NCBI GenBank assembly: GCA_977006965.1
Contig: OZ345352.1
Span: 3,410,001-3,474,000, forward strand
Source of the DNA: Phymatolithon calcareum
Lineage: Eukaryota > Rhodophyta > Florideophyceae > Hapalidiales
DNA length: 64,000 nucleotides
Reading direction: 5' to 3'
Positions 33,385 to 42,541 of this stretch are shown in pieces (position 1 is the first letter of the stretch; each line of letters opens with the position of its first letter). A program made the translations under genes and the position numbers. The notes under the pieces were generated by a model that had not been told where the DNA came from, ran no database searches, and saw only the letters and a program-made list of their open reading frames with translations.

Positions 33385-36357
33385 ATGCCAAACCCCGCCG
33401 CAGAGGCGACTCGCGAGGCCGTCGCCGAGGTCGACATCCGCGTCCCGGACCGCGTATGCTGTCGGCGCGAATCGGCGCGCACCGGCGCCGCCCTTCGCGC
33501 CGCAGAGACCGCCCTCTCCGGCGCGCAGACGGAGCTAGTGTCCGTGAAGCGTCGTCTCCGTCAGTATGCCGCCACGCTGGACGCGGTATCTGTGCACGCA
33601 AAGGAGGAGATTGGTGTAGCGCTAAACGCGCGCAACGCCGCGCTCGCCGCGGCATCCACAACGTCCGCCGAGCGCGATGCACTCAGCACGAAATCCGAGT
33701 CGCTCAACGCGGCCCTTGCGGCTGCACGTGCTGAACACGCCGATCTGAAGCGCCGGCATGCATTGGTCGATCAGGCGCTTACGAAATCCGTCGAGGAGGT
33801 TGCACGATTGCGTCGGGAATTCGAACGCGCTAAACGCGCCGCTAATGACTCTTCCAATCAGGCCGCCGTGCTGCAGCGCGAGAAGAGCGCGCTCAGCACG
33901 GAACTCTCACAACTGCGCATGAGCCGCCGCGCCGTCATTGAGGAACGTGACGACGCCGTTGATGCGCTGCAGGACGCGCGCACGGAGCTTGTGGCGACGA
34001 AGAGGGAGCTCGCGCTGGTGAGACATGAACTGGCTACCAGGGCGCCGCCGGAGATTTCGCAGAATGTTCGAAAGGACATTGCGGAAGGCGCTGCGGCGGC
34101 CGTGGAGCGACGTACGATGGCGATGATTCGCGCGGTCGCGAGACATTATGTGGACTTTGGATTGGATAGGCCGGAACCTATTGTGAATAGGGGTATTCCG
34201 GGTGATGAAACTGAGGAGGATATTCCGGAAGAGGAGGAGATGCCCGAGGTGACGGAGAGGGTGTTGCCGACACCGCTCAAGTTTGCAAAGGGAGAGGGGG
34301 AGGAGATTGTGTCGGAGGAAGTTGTGGATGATGAGGAGGAGGAGGAGGAATTACCGGATGCGAATGATGTGCTTGTGCAACATATGGAGTCGATTTCACA
34401 GATCACTTCGTCGGCGGATGCAGAGGCGGTTCCGGTTGCTGCGGCTGCTCATGCTCCGAGTACGGCGATTGTGGAGGAGGGTCCGGCGGCAGGGGAGGAT
34501 GAGCCGGAGCAGATTGCACGGGCGAAGGATCCTGATTCACCGGTCACGCCGGCCGCGGTTCAAGAGAGTCCGGACGATTTTTTAGAGTCTAGCGGTGACG
34601 CCCCAGCCGCTGAAGAAGTTTCCAGGGGGCTTGATTTGCCGGCTGAGGTTCCTCCGGTTGAAGAGACGCCGGCGCCGGTCGAAGAGAAGACTACCGCGGC
34701 GGTGGTGGAGGAAGAGGTGGCTGTGGAAGCTCCTGTTGAGACGCCGGCTGTCGTTGAGGAAGCGGCGGTGGTTGAGGAAGAGGTTGTTGTTGAGGAGACT
34801 GTAGAGGAAGCGCCTGTTGTCGAGACCGAAGCGGCTGCAGTCGAGGAAACTCTAGTCACGGAGAAAACTGTACCTGTGGCGGCCGTAGTCGAGGAAACTC
34901 TAGTCACGGAGGAAACTGTACCTGTGGCGGCCGCAGTCGAGGAAACTCCAGTTGTGGAGGAAACCGTACCCGTGGCGGCCGTAGTCGAGGAAACTCCAGT
35001 CGCGGAGGAAACTGTACCCGTGGCGGCCGTAGTCGAGGAAACTCCAGTTGTGGAGGAAACTGTACCTGTGGCGGCCGTAGTTGAGGAAACTCCAGTCGTG
35101 GAGGAAACTCCAGTCGTGGAGGAAACTGTACCCGGACAGGTAATTGAACCTGTCGAGGCAGAAGTGCCAGTGGACGCTGCCCCTGTGGCAGAGGAACCTG
35201 AGGTCGTGGAACGGAATATTCCTGTTGTGGAAGAAACATCTGCACCTGTTGAAGTCGCCGCGGTGGAGGGCGCCGGTGCGGAAGTTGTCACGGAGGAGTC
35301 CACCCTGGTTGAGCAAGAGCCTGTTTCAGCACCTGTCGAAGACACAGTGGAAGAGACGGTTGCCGCTCCTGCAGAAGTGCCCGCTGAGGACACAGCTGCT
35401 GTTGTGGAGCCCGCTGACCCCGCTCCGGTGGAGGAAGCTCAAGTGCCTGAGCCTGAGGCACCTCCAGTTGAAGAAGTTGCCGCCACGACGGAGCCAGTTG
35501 CTGAAGAGACGCTCGTCGAGCAACCTGTTCCTGTTGTTGAAGAAGCTTCAAGGGAAATCCCAGTTGCGGAAGTTGTGCCTGAGGCTGCCGCTGTCGGAGA
35601 TGTCACGACAGAGGAACCCCCTGTGGAAGACACGCGTGTGGTTGCCGAACAACCTGCTGCAGAAGAGACGGTGGCTGAAACCGAACCAGTCGTCACGGAA
35701 GAAGCGCAGTCCGCGCCCGAGGCCGTCGCCCCCGCTCCAGTGGAAGAGGAATCTGAAAGTGTTCCAGTCGCTGACGTTGACGTACCTGCTGCTCCAGTGG
35801 AACCCGTCGCAGCCCCAGTCGAGGAAGCGGAAAACGTCGCTGAAGCTACTGCCCCCGTCGAGGAGACTCCCGCTCCCCAGCCCCCACAGCTGGTGACGAT
35901 GGATGACCCGCAAGTGGAGACGAAGGCACCGGGTAATCCTCCGGAGGATGCGCCGGCAGACGCCACCACTCCGCTGATCGACCCGCCGAGCACGCAAATC
36001 ACTGATGGGGCGGCTGAACCTTTTTTACAGGAAAAAGTATTGGATGGCTCCGACCCGAGTTTAGAACAGCATGTTGCTGCGCCAGTCTCTAACGTTGAAG
36101 AAGGGACTGCTGAAGTGGTGGACAAGTCGAATCTCCCGGACGTGGGTGAGACTGTTGAAGTCATTGAAACAGAGGTCAAGAAGGAGGATCCTGTGCACAT
36201 CCCGGTGCCAGACCCGACTGCGGTTGGCAGTGCGGTGGAGGAAAGTGAGGCAGCAGCTGCTGTGCTGGAGGGCGTGCCGAGTGCGGCACATGTGCCCAGG
36301 ATGTCGCGCCCGGTTGAAGTGGGCCCGGATGGAGCGGGAGATATTTTTCAGCGCTGA
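33385..36357 (+). CDS. Coiled-coil protein with acidic Val/Glu/Pro repeats
   Basis: From ATG 33385 (the longer frame opens only at GTG 33271) the product is 990 residues. Residues about 32-225 are heptad-rich coiled coil (RLRREFERAKRAANDS; ERDDAVDALQDARTEL). Residues about 275-350 are very acidic (ETEEDIPEEEEMPEV). The rest is a low-complexity chain of Val, Glu, Pro, Ala and Thr, including five to six 16-residue units VEETPVVEETVPVAAV. The layout suggests a dimeric rod carrying a long flexible acidic arm, as in structural or scaffold proteins; no domain family is recognised. The frame ends at TGA 36355-36357, but the +1 frame continues with equally acidic sequence to 36562 (see separate entry). 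AATAAA at 36658-36663 suits as polyadenylation signal. Confidence 0.75.
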   Translation: MPNPAAEATREAVAEVDIRVPDRVCCRRESARTGAALRAAETALSGAQTELVSVKRRLRQYAATLDAVSVHAKEEIGVALNARNAALAAASTTSAERDALSTKSESLNAALAAARAEHADLKRRHALVDQALTKSVEEVARLRREFERAKRAANDSSNQAAVLQREKSALSTELSQLRMSRRAVIEERDDAVDALQDARTELVATKRELALVRHELATRAPPEISQNVRKDIAEGAAAAVERRTMAMIRAVARHYVDFGLDRPEPIVNRGIPGDETEEDIPEEEEMPEVTERVLPTPLKFAKGEGEEIVSEEVVDDEEEEEELPDANDVLVQHMESISQITSSADAEAVPVAAAAHAPSTAIVEEGPAAGEDEPEQIARAKDPDSPVTPAAVQESPDDFLESSGDAPAAEEVSRGLDLPAEVPPVEETPAPVEEKTTAAVVEEEVAVEAPVETPAVVEEAAVVEEEVVVEETVEEAPVVETEAAAVEETLVTEKTVPVAAVVEETLVTEETVPVAAAVEETPVVEETVPVAAVVEETPVAEETVPVAAVVEETPVVEETVPVAAVVEETPVVEETPVVEETVPGQVIEPVEAEVPVDAAPVAEEPEVVERNIPVVEETSAPVEVAAVEGAGAEVVTEESTLVEQEPVSAPVEDTVEETVAAPAEVPAEDTAAVVEPADPAPVEEAQVPEPEAPPVEEVAATTEPVAEETLVEQPVPVVEEASREIPVAEVVPEAAAVGDVTTEEPPVEDTRVVAEQPAAEETVAETEPVVTEEAQSAPEAVAPAPVEEESESVPVADVDVPAAPVEPVAAPVEEAENVAEATAPVEETPAPQPPQLVTMDDPQVETKAPGNPPEDAPADATTPLIDPPSTQITDGAAEPFLQEKVLDGSDPSLEQHVAAPVSNVEEGTAEVVDKSNLPDVGETVEVIETEVKKEDPVHIPVPDPTAVGSAVEESEAAAAVLEGVPSAAHVPRMSRPVEVGPDGAGDIFQR
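34840..35133 (+). repeat. 48-bp coding tandem repeat
   Basis: Units start at 34840, 34888, 34936, 34984, 35032 and (partial) 35080. Each encodes 16 residues of the V-E-E-T type, GTCGAGGAAACTC through GTGGCGGCCGTA. Variation between units is mostly in three codons. Confidence 0.9.
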
Positions 36358-36562
36358 TGGAGTGGATGAGGTTGTTGACCTTACTGTGGAAGTGTTTGCG
36401 GAAGATGACGACGTTGAGGATGAGAGTGACGTTGGGGGGGATGAGGAATCGGCGGATACGGAAATTGACATTTCTGGAGAGTATTGTGGAGGTGATGGGG
36501 GATTGGAGTTTATGGATGATTTTGACACTTGCAGTGTGGAAAGCAATCAGTGGTGGAAGTGA
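36340..36562 (+). pseudogene. Displaced C-terminal coding segment of the preceding gene
   Basis: In the +1 frame relative to 33385-36357 the sequence reads ADGVDEVVDLTVEVFAEDDD and ends DTCSVESNQWWK at 36562. Composition and codon use continue those of the main ORF. At the junction (ATATTTTTCAGCGC, near 36340) removal of one T from the run of five would join the frames. This could be a real mutation, a sequencing error in the T run, or a +1 frameshift site. Confidence 0.55.
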
Positions 36563-36800
36563 AGTGGGATTGACGGCCGTCAGTCGTGAGAATGTTTGGG
36601 AGACACGAGATATTTGTTTGTTGCGGTCTTGTAGAGACTGCGTCGTAGGTTAGTAACAATAAAGATGAAGATGAAGACTTCAAAATTGTCGCGTGGAAAG
36701 AGGATTTTGTCAGTCGTTTTCAGTCGTTTTCAGTGCAGGTCGGGTAAGAGGCTGTAGGCGTTCGTCTCGGAACGCGATAACAGGTACAAGATACAGACGG

Positions 36801-37145
36801 GAAGGGATGAGATGTTTGCGTGATCTGAGTTTCTTAAGATGCAAATCAATTCGTCATTGTATGCTTAGCTTGAGCTAATGTTCTGGGAATCGATTGATTG
36901 CAAGAGGGGTAGATTCCATGTTGCAGTGCTGTGTTCGAGCACCACACCATTGTGTGGATGAGAATGAGAACTTCATGAGGAAGGGACGAGATGTTTGCGT
37001 GATCTGAATTTCTTAAGAATGCAAATCAATTCGTCATTGTATGCTTAGCTTGAGCTAATGTTCTGGGAATCGATTGATTGAAAGAGAGGTAGCTGTGTTC
37101 GAGCACCACACCATTGTGTGGACGAGAATGAGAACTTCAAGAGGC
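36801..37145. repeat. Tandem duplication of ~179 bp
   Basis: GATGTTTGCGTGATCTGA through GTGTTCGAGCACCACACC occurs at 36801-36979 and again at 36980-37145 with few differences and a short deletion in the second copy. Confidence 0.85.
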
Positions 37146-37474
37146 AAGCAAGCTATGCCAGGCATTGCAGGTTGGTTGCCAAGCACATGACTTAACCCCG
37201 AAAACAAAACAAATATGTCGCAGGCAGAGCTCTGGTGGTAAAAATGGAACAGTACAGTACTTTGGCATCTACGTACGGCCTTCAGAATGCAGTCGGACGG
37301 ACGCGCAGAGCGGCGGGGGTGGAATTGGTCAATGCGGTGGTCACAAGTGACACCAAATTGAATGCGCAGGCATGCAGGATGCCAGAAATGAGTCTCCCAG
37401 CTGGTCTAGTCGAGCGGCGTGCTCGCGAGGATATTTTAAATTATTTCTGATCGTTATTCCCATTTGGACAGTTT

Positions 37475-38150
37475 TGCACAGGTGGAAATACATTTGGGAA
37501 GAGTTTGCTTGGGCGACATGTACTTCTACGGGCGAGTCGTTCAAGCCGATATGCAGTAAGCAAATCGTCGCTTTCGGTTAGCTGCTGACCACGGCTTTAG
37601 CCTCGGAATTATTCGCATTGGCTTAGGCTATCTGTACGGCCTTGGAATGGAAAAAGACCAGGAGGACGTTGTAGGGATTTTTCGTCGAGCAGCGGGTGGT
37701 GGAGACAGCTACGGAAATTAAAATCTTAGAGTTTGATACAGGTCTGGGCTTGGCGTTCAAGAACACGAGAAGAAGGCTGTGTGTGTGTTTTCGCCTAGCC
37801 GCAAAATGACGGCAACACTTATGGACAAGTCGAAATCAAACTTTGCTACAAATACATTTGAGATGTTGAACGAGATGAGTTGGAAGCCGTCAGACTATTT
37901 CGTCTTGCTGTTGCTCAGGAGTCCACTCAGGCTATGGTCAAATTCATTATATGCTACCATAATAGAACCGGCGTAAAGGAGGATAAGGTGACTGATGCTG
38001 GCCTATACGGAGAGGCCGCAAACTAAAACGACAACGAAGGCCGCAGATTGCTCTCTGTGTGTTATGGAAATGGAGCAGGAGTTTCAGAGGACCATATCGA
38101 AGCTATTAATTTGTGTTGACCAGCAGCGGACGACATCAAATTGAAGTACA
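37475..38150 (+). pseudogene. Sel1-repeat protein pseudogene
   Basis: Translation shows successive Sel1-like repeats: LGDMYFYGRVVQADMQ, stop, NRRFRLAADHG; then LGYLYGLGMEKDQEDVV and FRRAAGGGDSYGN, stop; after a damaged stretch ELEAVRLFRLAVAQESTQAM, FIICYHNRTGVKEDKVTD and GLYGEAAN, stop; then LLSVCYGNGAGVSEDHIEAI. This is the helix-turn-helix pattern (LG..Y..G.GV..D...A...F..AA..G) of Sel1 repeats. At least four in-frame stops and a frameshift make it non-functional. Sel1 proteins are scaffolds, often in ER quality control or signalling. The leader ORF at 37244-37450 may belong to it. Confidence 0.75.
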
Positions 38151-38160
38151 TTTAATTTTT

Positions 38161-38226
38161 AATAAACAGTTCGCATGAGCACTATAGTTTTTAAAAAAAC
38201 TATAGTGCTCATGCGAACTATTTATT
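38161..38226. repeat. Perfect 25-bp inverted repeat hairpin
   Basis: Arms 38168-38192 and 38195-38219 pair at all 25 positions around a 2-base loop. Six of the next seven flanking bases also pair, giving arms of about 32. The arm contains TTCGCATGAGCACTATAG. It lies immediately downstream of the Sel1 pseudogene. Confidence 0.9.
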
Positions 38227-38424
38227 TTAGTACTGTAAATACAAAGGTTTTAATATCTGGATGAGACGTTTTGGTCGAAAATTAAAAAGTTTGAAATTCT
38301 GTTCGACTTTTAAGCGGTGGGATACAGTGAGCTAATTCAAATCTAGCATTGACTGCATTATTCGAGTTTGTTATTGCATTCGTCGTACCTAAGGGCAATC
38401 GAGCTTTCGGCGACCAAAGCGCCC

Positions 38425-38530
38425 ACGCCCACGCTGCGACCGCCCCACTCACGCGTTCACGCTCACGCCGCACTAGCCCCTACGCACGCGTCTACGCCCA
38501 CGCCGCGCCCGCCCCACGCTGCCCGATCTA
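38425..38530. repeat. CACGC-rich degenerate minisatellite
   Basis: GCCCACGCCCACGCTGCGAC, then TCACGCTCACGCCGC and GCCCACGCCGCGCCC, recur just upstream of the 594-codon ORF. The high GC contrasts with the AT-rich DNA before it. Confidence 0.6.
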
Positions 38531-38600
38531 TTAGCGACATCACCTTCATCCTGTCCCCTGGATGTACCGGGGCAAGTCGTGACTTGATCAGTATACTACC

Positions 38601-40385
38601 ATGGAATGTGCAGATCATCAATGTGCGCTCTGGGCTGAGTGCGAAGAATGTGCTATGTGCAAGATGTGTTGTTTTTGCCGGTGTTGGGGCGAGCTGGACG
38701 ACGGCGAGGAGTGTCCTGAGACAGAAAATATGTGCGAGGACTGCCGTCGATGTGATTATCACTGCACGTGTTCAGCTGATACCGAAGTTTCTGTAAACAT
38801 GGTCCTCACTGGACACACTCACAATCTCGCATATGACGCACTCTTCGCATGTGGAAGCTGGGGATACTCCAATGAGCACTCAGGGGCTTCGAGGAGTCCG
38901 AGTGCCAGCCGGGAAGCACGCCTACCGGGTCCTAGATGTTCTGTGCTCAAGGGTCTGGGGGAGAGAAGAGGAGCTAGTGTATGGGTAGTGTCAAAGGAGG
39001 GAGTGCCAGTGCGTGAGGTAAGAACCACCGATCATCTGTTCAACTATCCGATAAGAGTCTGGAAAGTTGCTCGGAACTCTGCTGCTTATGCTAGGGCAGG
39101 ATTGTCGCTATTGGCGTCCTTTCTAGACCTTGTCGAACGGGGGAAGGTGAAAGTAGTGAGTTCTCCCTGCACGGCGACCCTAGATCGCGAGACCGGAGTA
39201 CCGGTAGTTAGGCTTGGATTCGGGTTCCCAACTCTGGGCCGCCCGCTGTGTGATCGCTTAGCCAATGATTCTGGCGGGACATACGTCGTGGTCTCCTGGA
39301 ATTGGTCGCAAAGCGTGAGTGCCAGCTGCAGGAGGAAGCTGGAGCTCCAGCGGCGACGAGTGTCGCCTGCCGGAGCCGTGGAAAGTTTGCTAAAGAGTAA
39401 CGTGGTGAGTAGGGGTCCAGTGAGGGACCCTGGCGATAGGGTCGAAGTACTCACGACGGGGTACGCGCCGGCGTTCGGGAACAGAGTAAGAAGCGGGGGC
39501 TTTTGCTACGACTCGACCATGTACAAGCTGAAGTGTCCGAGCGGTCGAAGAATGGCTATCAGCAACAAGCTGATTAGTGGCGGACAGGATTTCAGCTACT
39601 CAGTGGATCCTATGCTGTTCATGTCCACACCGGCCGCAGACGGAGTGTTCTGCGTGGGCTTAGACGCTGGTATAGCGGTATGTGACGTCCGGAGAGGTAG
39701 TCCGACAGTCAAGTCAGGATACGACACCAACCGGTGGTGCGGGCTGTCTTTGGGACGGCTGTTGGCGTCCACCTGTCTGCCAGGTTCTAGGATTGGTCCG
39801 TGGGTCAGCACGGTACCGGTAATCCGAAGGTCGCTCAGCCGGCGAGTCATTCGAGCGTTAAGCTGCAGGCCCCAACACCACGTGTGGGGGGTGGCAGAGC
39901 TCGGGGAATGTGCGGGCGTAAGTGCGGGAGAGTTGGTCCACCTCCTAACTACTACAGGACTCATTGACTATTTCGATAATAGTGTCGCGTGTTACGCCCG
40001 CCAGGGGCTTGTTCCTGGAGGGGTCAGTAGGGCGGCCAGTAAGCGTCGGCTAAAGCCGGTGAACCTGGGCGACATACTCGGGGTTGCAGTGGTAGTCGAG
40101 GGGGACGGGCGACTGATGTCGTGGAGAGGAGACGCGACATGTGCTGTACGTGAAGGGCATGTGACCTTCGACGCCGCGTGTGAGAGGAGCAGCGCTCTTC
40201 ATGGACACAATCCGACGTTGCGATTGTCCCAGTTGGTGAACGGGACCACCTTGCAGAACGGCGAGACGTCTAGCCGGGCTGAGCGCGGCACCCTGGATGG
40301 CCAAGATGGCGGAGGACCAATCGGTATGAAACCGAGTGAGGTTGCGACCCGGGACTCCTCGGGAATGCCGGACGCACCGAGATAA
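38601..40385 (+). CDS. Cys-rich / gag-like 594-residue protein, possible endogenised dsRNA-virus capsid gene
   Basis: Intact ORF opening in good context (ACCATGG). Residues 1-57 hold 15 cysteines in CxxC-like spacing (ECEECAMCKMCCFCRCW; CEDCRRCDYHCTC), probably zinc-binding. From Met67 a different region begins: about 530 residues of mixed composition without coiled coil, signal peptide or membrane span (RETGVPVVRLGFGFPTLGRP; GGTYVVVSWNWSQSVSA; MLFMSTPAADGVFCVGLDAG). Arg is often AGA/AGG and Ser AGT, unlike the CGC/TCC-rich host genes nearby. I recall published work on a totivirus-like dsRNA in Chondrus crispus with a gag copy in the nuclear genome; length, codon use and isolation fit that, but I cannot align it here. 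Alternative: an orphan algal gene. An intact ORF of this length suggests selection or recent arrival. Confidence 0.45.
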   Translation: MECADHQCALWAECEECAMCKMCCFCRCWGELDDGEECPETENMCEDCRRCDYHCTCSADTEVSVNMVLTGHTHNLAYDALFACGSWGYSNEHSGASRSPSASREARLPGPRCSVLKGLGERRGASVWVVSKEGVPVREVRTTDHLFNYPIRVWKVARNSAAYARAGLSLLASFLDLVERGKVKVVSSPCTATLDRETGVPVVRLGFGFPTLGRPLCDRLANDSGGTYVVVSWNWSQSVSASCRRKLELQRRRVSPAGAVESLLKSNVVSRGPVRDPGDRVEVLTTGYAPAFGNRVRSGGFCYDSTMYKLKCPSGRRMAISNKLISGGQDFSYSVDPMLFMSTPAADGVFCVGLDAGIAVCDVRRGSPTVKSGYDTNRWCGLSLGRLLASTCLPGSRIGPWVSTVPVIRRSLSRRVIRALSCRPQHHVWGVAELGECAGVSAGELVHLLTTTGLIDYFDNSVACYARQGLVPGGVSRAASKRRLKPVNLGDILGVAVVVEGDGRLMSWRGDATCAVREGHVTFDAACERSSALHGHNPTLRLSQLVNGTTLQNGETSSRAERGTLDGQDGGGPIGMKPSEVATRDSSGMPDAPR

Positions 40386-40636
40386 GCGCGGGTAGACGGA
40401 ACGGGGAGCGGATGCTCAGGACAGAGAGTAGGAGCCCTGTACGAATCCCAGGGCTGAGGATGTCCTTCGAGGAGGCTGATCCACCGGCGCACGCTCGGGT
40501 TGCGTCTGATTTTCTAGCGAGTTTTGCATCTTGCTTGCTCCGGGTGTCATTCGATCGACAGCTGGAACTGCCGGTTCTGTTGACATACTGCAGGCCGGCC
40601 TTACAATTACGTGTGAGATACTTTTCGATGCCATGA
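40340..40636 (+). other. Overlapping -1 frame ORF at the end of the gag-like gene
   Basis: The frame -1 to the 594-codon ORF is open from 40340 to 40636 and overlaps its last ~45 bases. Totiviruses often place pol in the -1 frame overlapping gag. The ORF has only about 98 codons, shows no polymerase motif, and no standard slippery heptamer was found, so it is at best a short remnant. Confidence 0.2.
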
Positions 40637-41474
40637 AGCGATCGAGGATCCAACTGCATGAAATGTTCCGGTTTAGTTCTGTTGCAAACCGAATCAAATA
40701 GTCATCTATACCTGTTGTTACGATCATCGTCTGCACCGCACCGCGCTGCACCAGTAACCACTTGTTATACACTAGCAGCCAGCGGTTTCCATGAAAGGGA
40801 AACAGATGATGGTCGGAAATTTCATGGAACCAGCTGGGCTATGACAGTATACTTGCTGTGTTACCAAAGACGAGCAAACAAGGCAGCTGCACGGACTTAC
40901 GTGTTTTAAAATTTTGTATTGCGATAATCCGACAAGTCATATTGCGGCCGTCCCTCCGCTCCTACATTAAAAATGAGAGCGCACCGCGGTGCCATTCGGG
41001 GATTTTAGTTCACATGATCGAATTGACGAGTTTTGGAAAGGATTGATTGAGTCAGTCTTGCCCGCCCGCCCAGGTTGCCCATGCGTCCGTCCAACCACAG
41101 CGCAACGCAATTTCACAATGAACATGAATGAATGACCCTTGGGAAATGGTGGTGCGTTTGTCTGCATAGTGCAGTGCAAAGTTAAGGAACGCAAAGAGCA
41201 TTCGCAGCCGTGCCCTCATGTTCGAACAGTGTGAACGAAAGAAAATGAATGTGGTATTGTCTTGACGAAGAAAGAAAAAACTTTTTTATTGTCAAGGGGA
41301 GAATAAACGAAATGAAACCTAGTCAAGACCACCCATCCAACCTTCATACAGTCCGTCTGCGTCGCCCTCAAGTTTCAAAGCAATCTCCCCACACTTTGCA
41401 CGAGTTTGCACACACCTGAGTACGAACGAACGCCCAAACAAGCCAGCCAGCCACTCTCTCGCCCGCCCTCCTCC
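40637..41474. other. No gene; 3' flank of uL15c
   Basis: Short frames only. TTTATT at 41285-41290 is a minus-strand AATAAA about 185 bases beyond the uL15c stop and a candidate polyadenylation signal. Confidence 0.4.
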
Positions 41475-42212
41475 TTATTCTTCGCCTGCTTGCCCTTGTG
41501 TGACAATTTCCTCCTCGCCATCCTCTTCATCTTCATCCTCCATCACGATATCCTCCCCCGTAGTCGGACTGATAAGCACACACTTACCCCCCCGTCCTTC
41601 AATAGCCTCCACAGCCGACGAAGTGAACGCATGTGCCTTAACAGTAAGATTAGGCACAACAAGTTCCGTCCCACCCACAACCTTATATAACTTACGCTTC
41701 TGCTTGTACGCCACGCCCATCTCCTGCAATGTACGCATAGTGACAACAGCACCATCCTCACATTCATTAAGAAACTCAATCTTGAGAAGTGCATACTCGG
41801 TACGCTTATGTCCAGCACCCATAGGACGTCCTACGAATTTAGGAATCCGACGATAGAGCGGCGTCTGACCGCCTTCGAAACCGGGACGTGTCCCGCTGCC
41901 TGATCGACTCTTCTGACCACGCATACCGAACCCGCACGCACCACCCTGTCCAGCTGCTTGGCCGCGGCCCTTGCGCTTCTTGCGCTTCTTGGATCCCGGG
42001 GCGGGCCGGATGTTGTCAAGGGTGAACACGCCGTCGCCGGGCAACTTGTCGTAGTCCGCGTTCGCACGGTCCTTCCAGGCAAATAGTTTTGCGGACGGGG
42101 TTACTCGCGCCGCGGAGGGGGCGCGTGTGGGAGGGCAGACCGAGGCGCCGCCGCGCCGGAGTCCGGTGTAGGAAGGGAGAGATGCGCCGCGCGCCGGAAC
42201 GAAGGCGGACAT
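41475..42212 (-). CDS. RPL15: Plastid 50S ribosomal protein uL15c, nuclear-encoded
   Basis: The product is 245 residues. Residues 1 to about 45 (MSAFVPARGASLPSYTGLRR...) are Ser/Ala/Arg-rich without acidic residues and carry Phe at position 4, a hallmark of red-lineage plastid transit peptides. Residues 64-125 hold the uL15 core: LDNIRPAPGSKKRKKRKGRG, then GQGGACGFGMRGQKSRSG and RPGFEGGQTPLYRRIPKFVG, the family signature. Residues 135-220 match the C-terminal bacterial-type uL15 domain. The last ~25 residues are acidic (MEDEDEEDGEEE), an extension not usual in bacterial uL15. uL15 helps assemble the 50S central protuberance. It is transcribed divergently from eL28 with 329 bases between start codons. 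Confidence 0.92.
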   Translation of the reverse strand: MSAFVPARGASLPSYTGLRRGGASVCPPTRAPSAARVTPSAKLFAWKDRANADYDKLPGDGVFTLDNIRPAPGSKKRKKRKGRGQAAGQGGACGFGMRGQKSRSGSGTRPGFEGGQTPLYRRIPKFVGRPMGAGHKRTEYALLKIEFLNECEDGAVVTMRTLQEMGVAYKQKRKLYKVVGGTELVVPNLTVKAHAFTSSAVEAIEGRGGKCVLISPTTGEDIVMEDEDEEDGEEEIVTQGQAGEE

Positions 42213-42541
42213 TGTTCTGCGTTGGTTGCGGCTACGGCAATGGAGGCGATCGTGTGTGTGTGTGCTCGGGCAATTCTGAGCTCGTATTGTTTCGATCGAT
42301 CTGCATGTCTTTCAGATCGATGTAATTTGGAAAGTAAACCTTTCCAGTATGATACAAATTTGTAATTAGAGTGCACAATAAATTAATTGCTTCTGTAAGC
42401 GACGACGACGATCGGCGCCGTCAATTGCACCGCCTTTGCCCTGACTGGCTTTTGCAAGTGTGTGCCTTCTGATCCCACTCTGACTAATTGTGGGAGTGGT
42501 AGTGTCGCGCTTTCCCGAACCCACCCGCATCAAGAGGAAAG
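42213..42541. promoter_or_regulatory. Shared promoter region between uL15c and eL28
   Basis: 329 bases separate the two divergent ATG codons. The region contains a TG run (TGTGTGTGTG) near 42255, GATCGATCTGCATG near 42294 and (GAC)n near 42400. No TATA box fits either gene clearly. Two ribosomal protein genes for different compartments sharing a control region would allow joint expression. Confidence 0.45.

Noticed and set aside
34560-35393. 277-codon Ser/Thr-rich minus-strand frame, and similar frames at 35439-36200 and 35144-35896
   Set aside because: Shadows of the Val/Glu/Pro repeat gene; the composition mirrors the repeat codons.
36925-37115. GTTCGAGCACC as a tRNA B box
   Set aside because: No A box, acceptor stem or anticodon arm at the right spacing; it is part of a tandem duplication.
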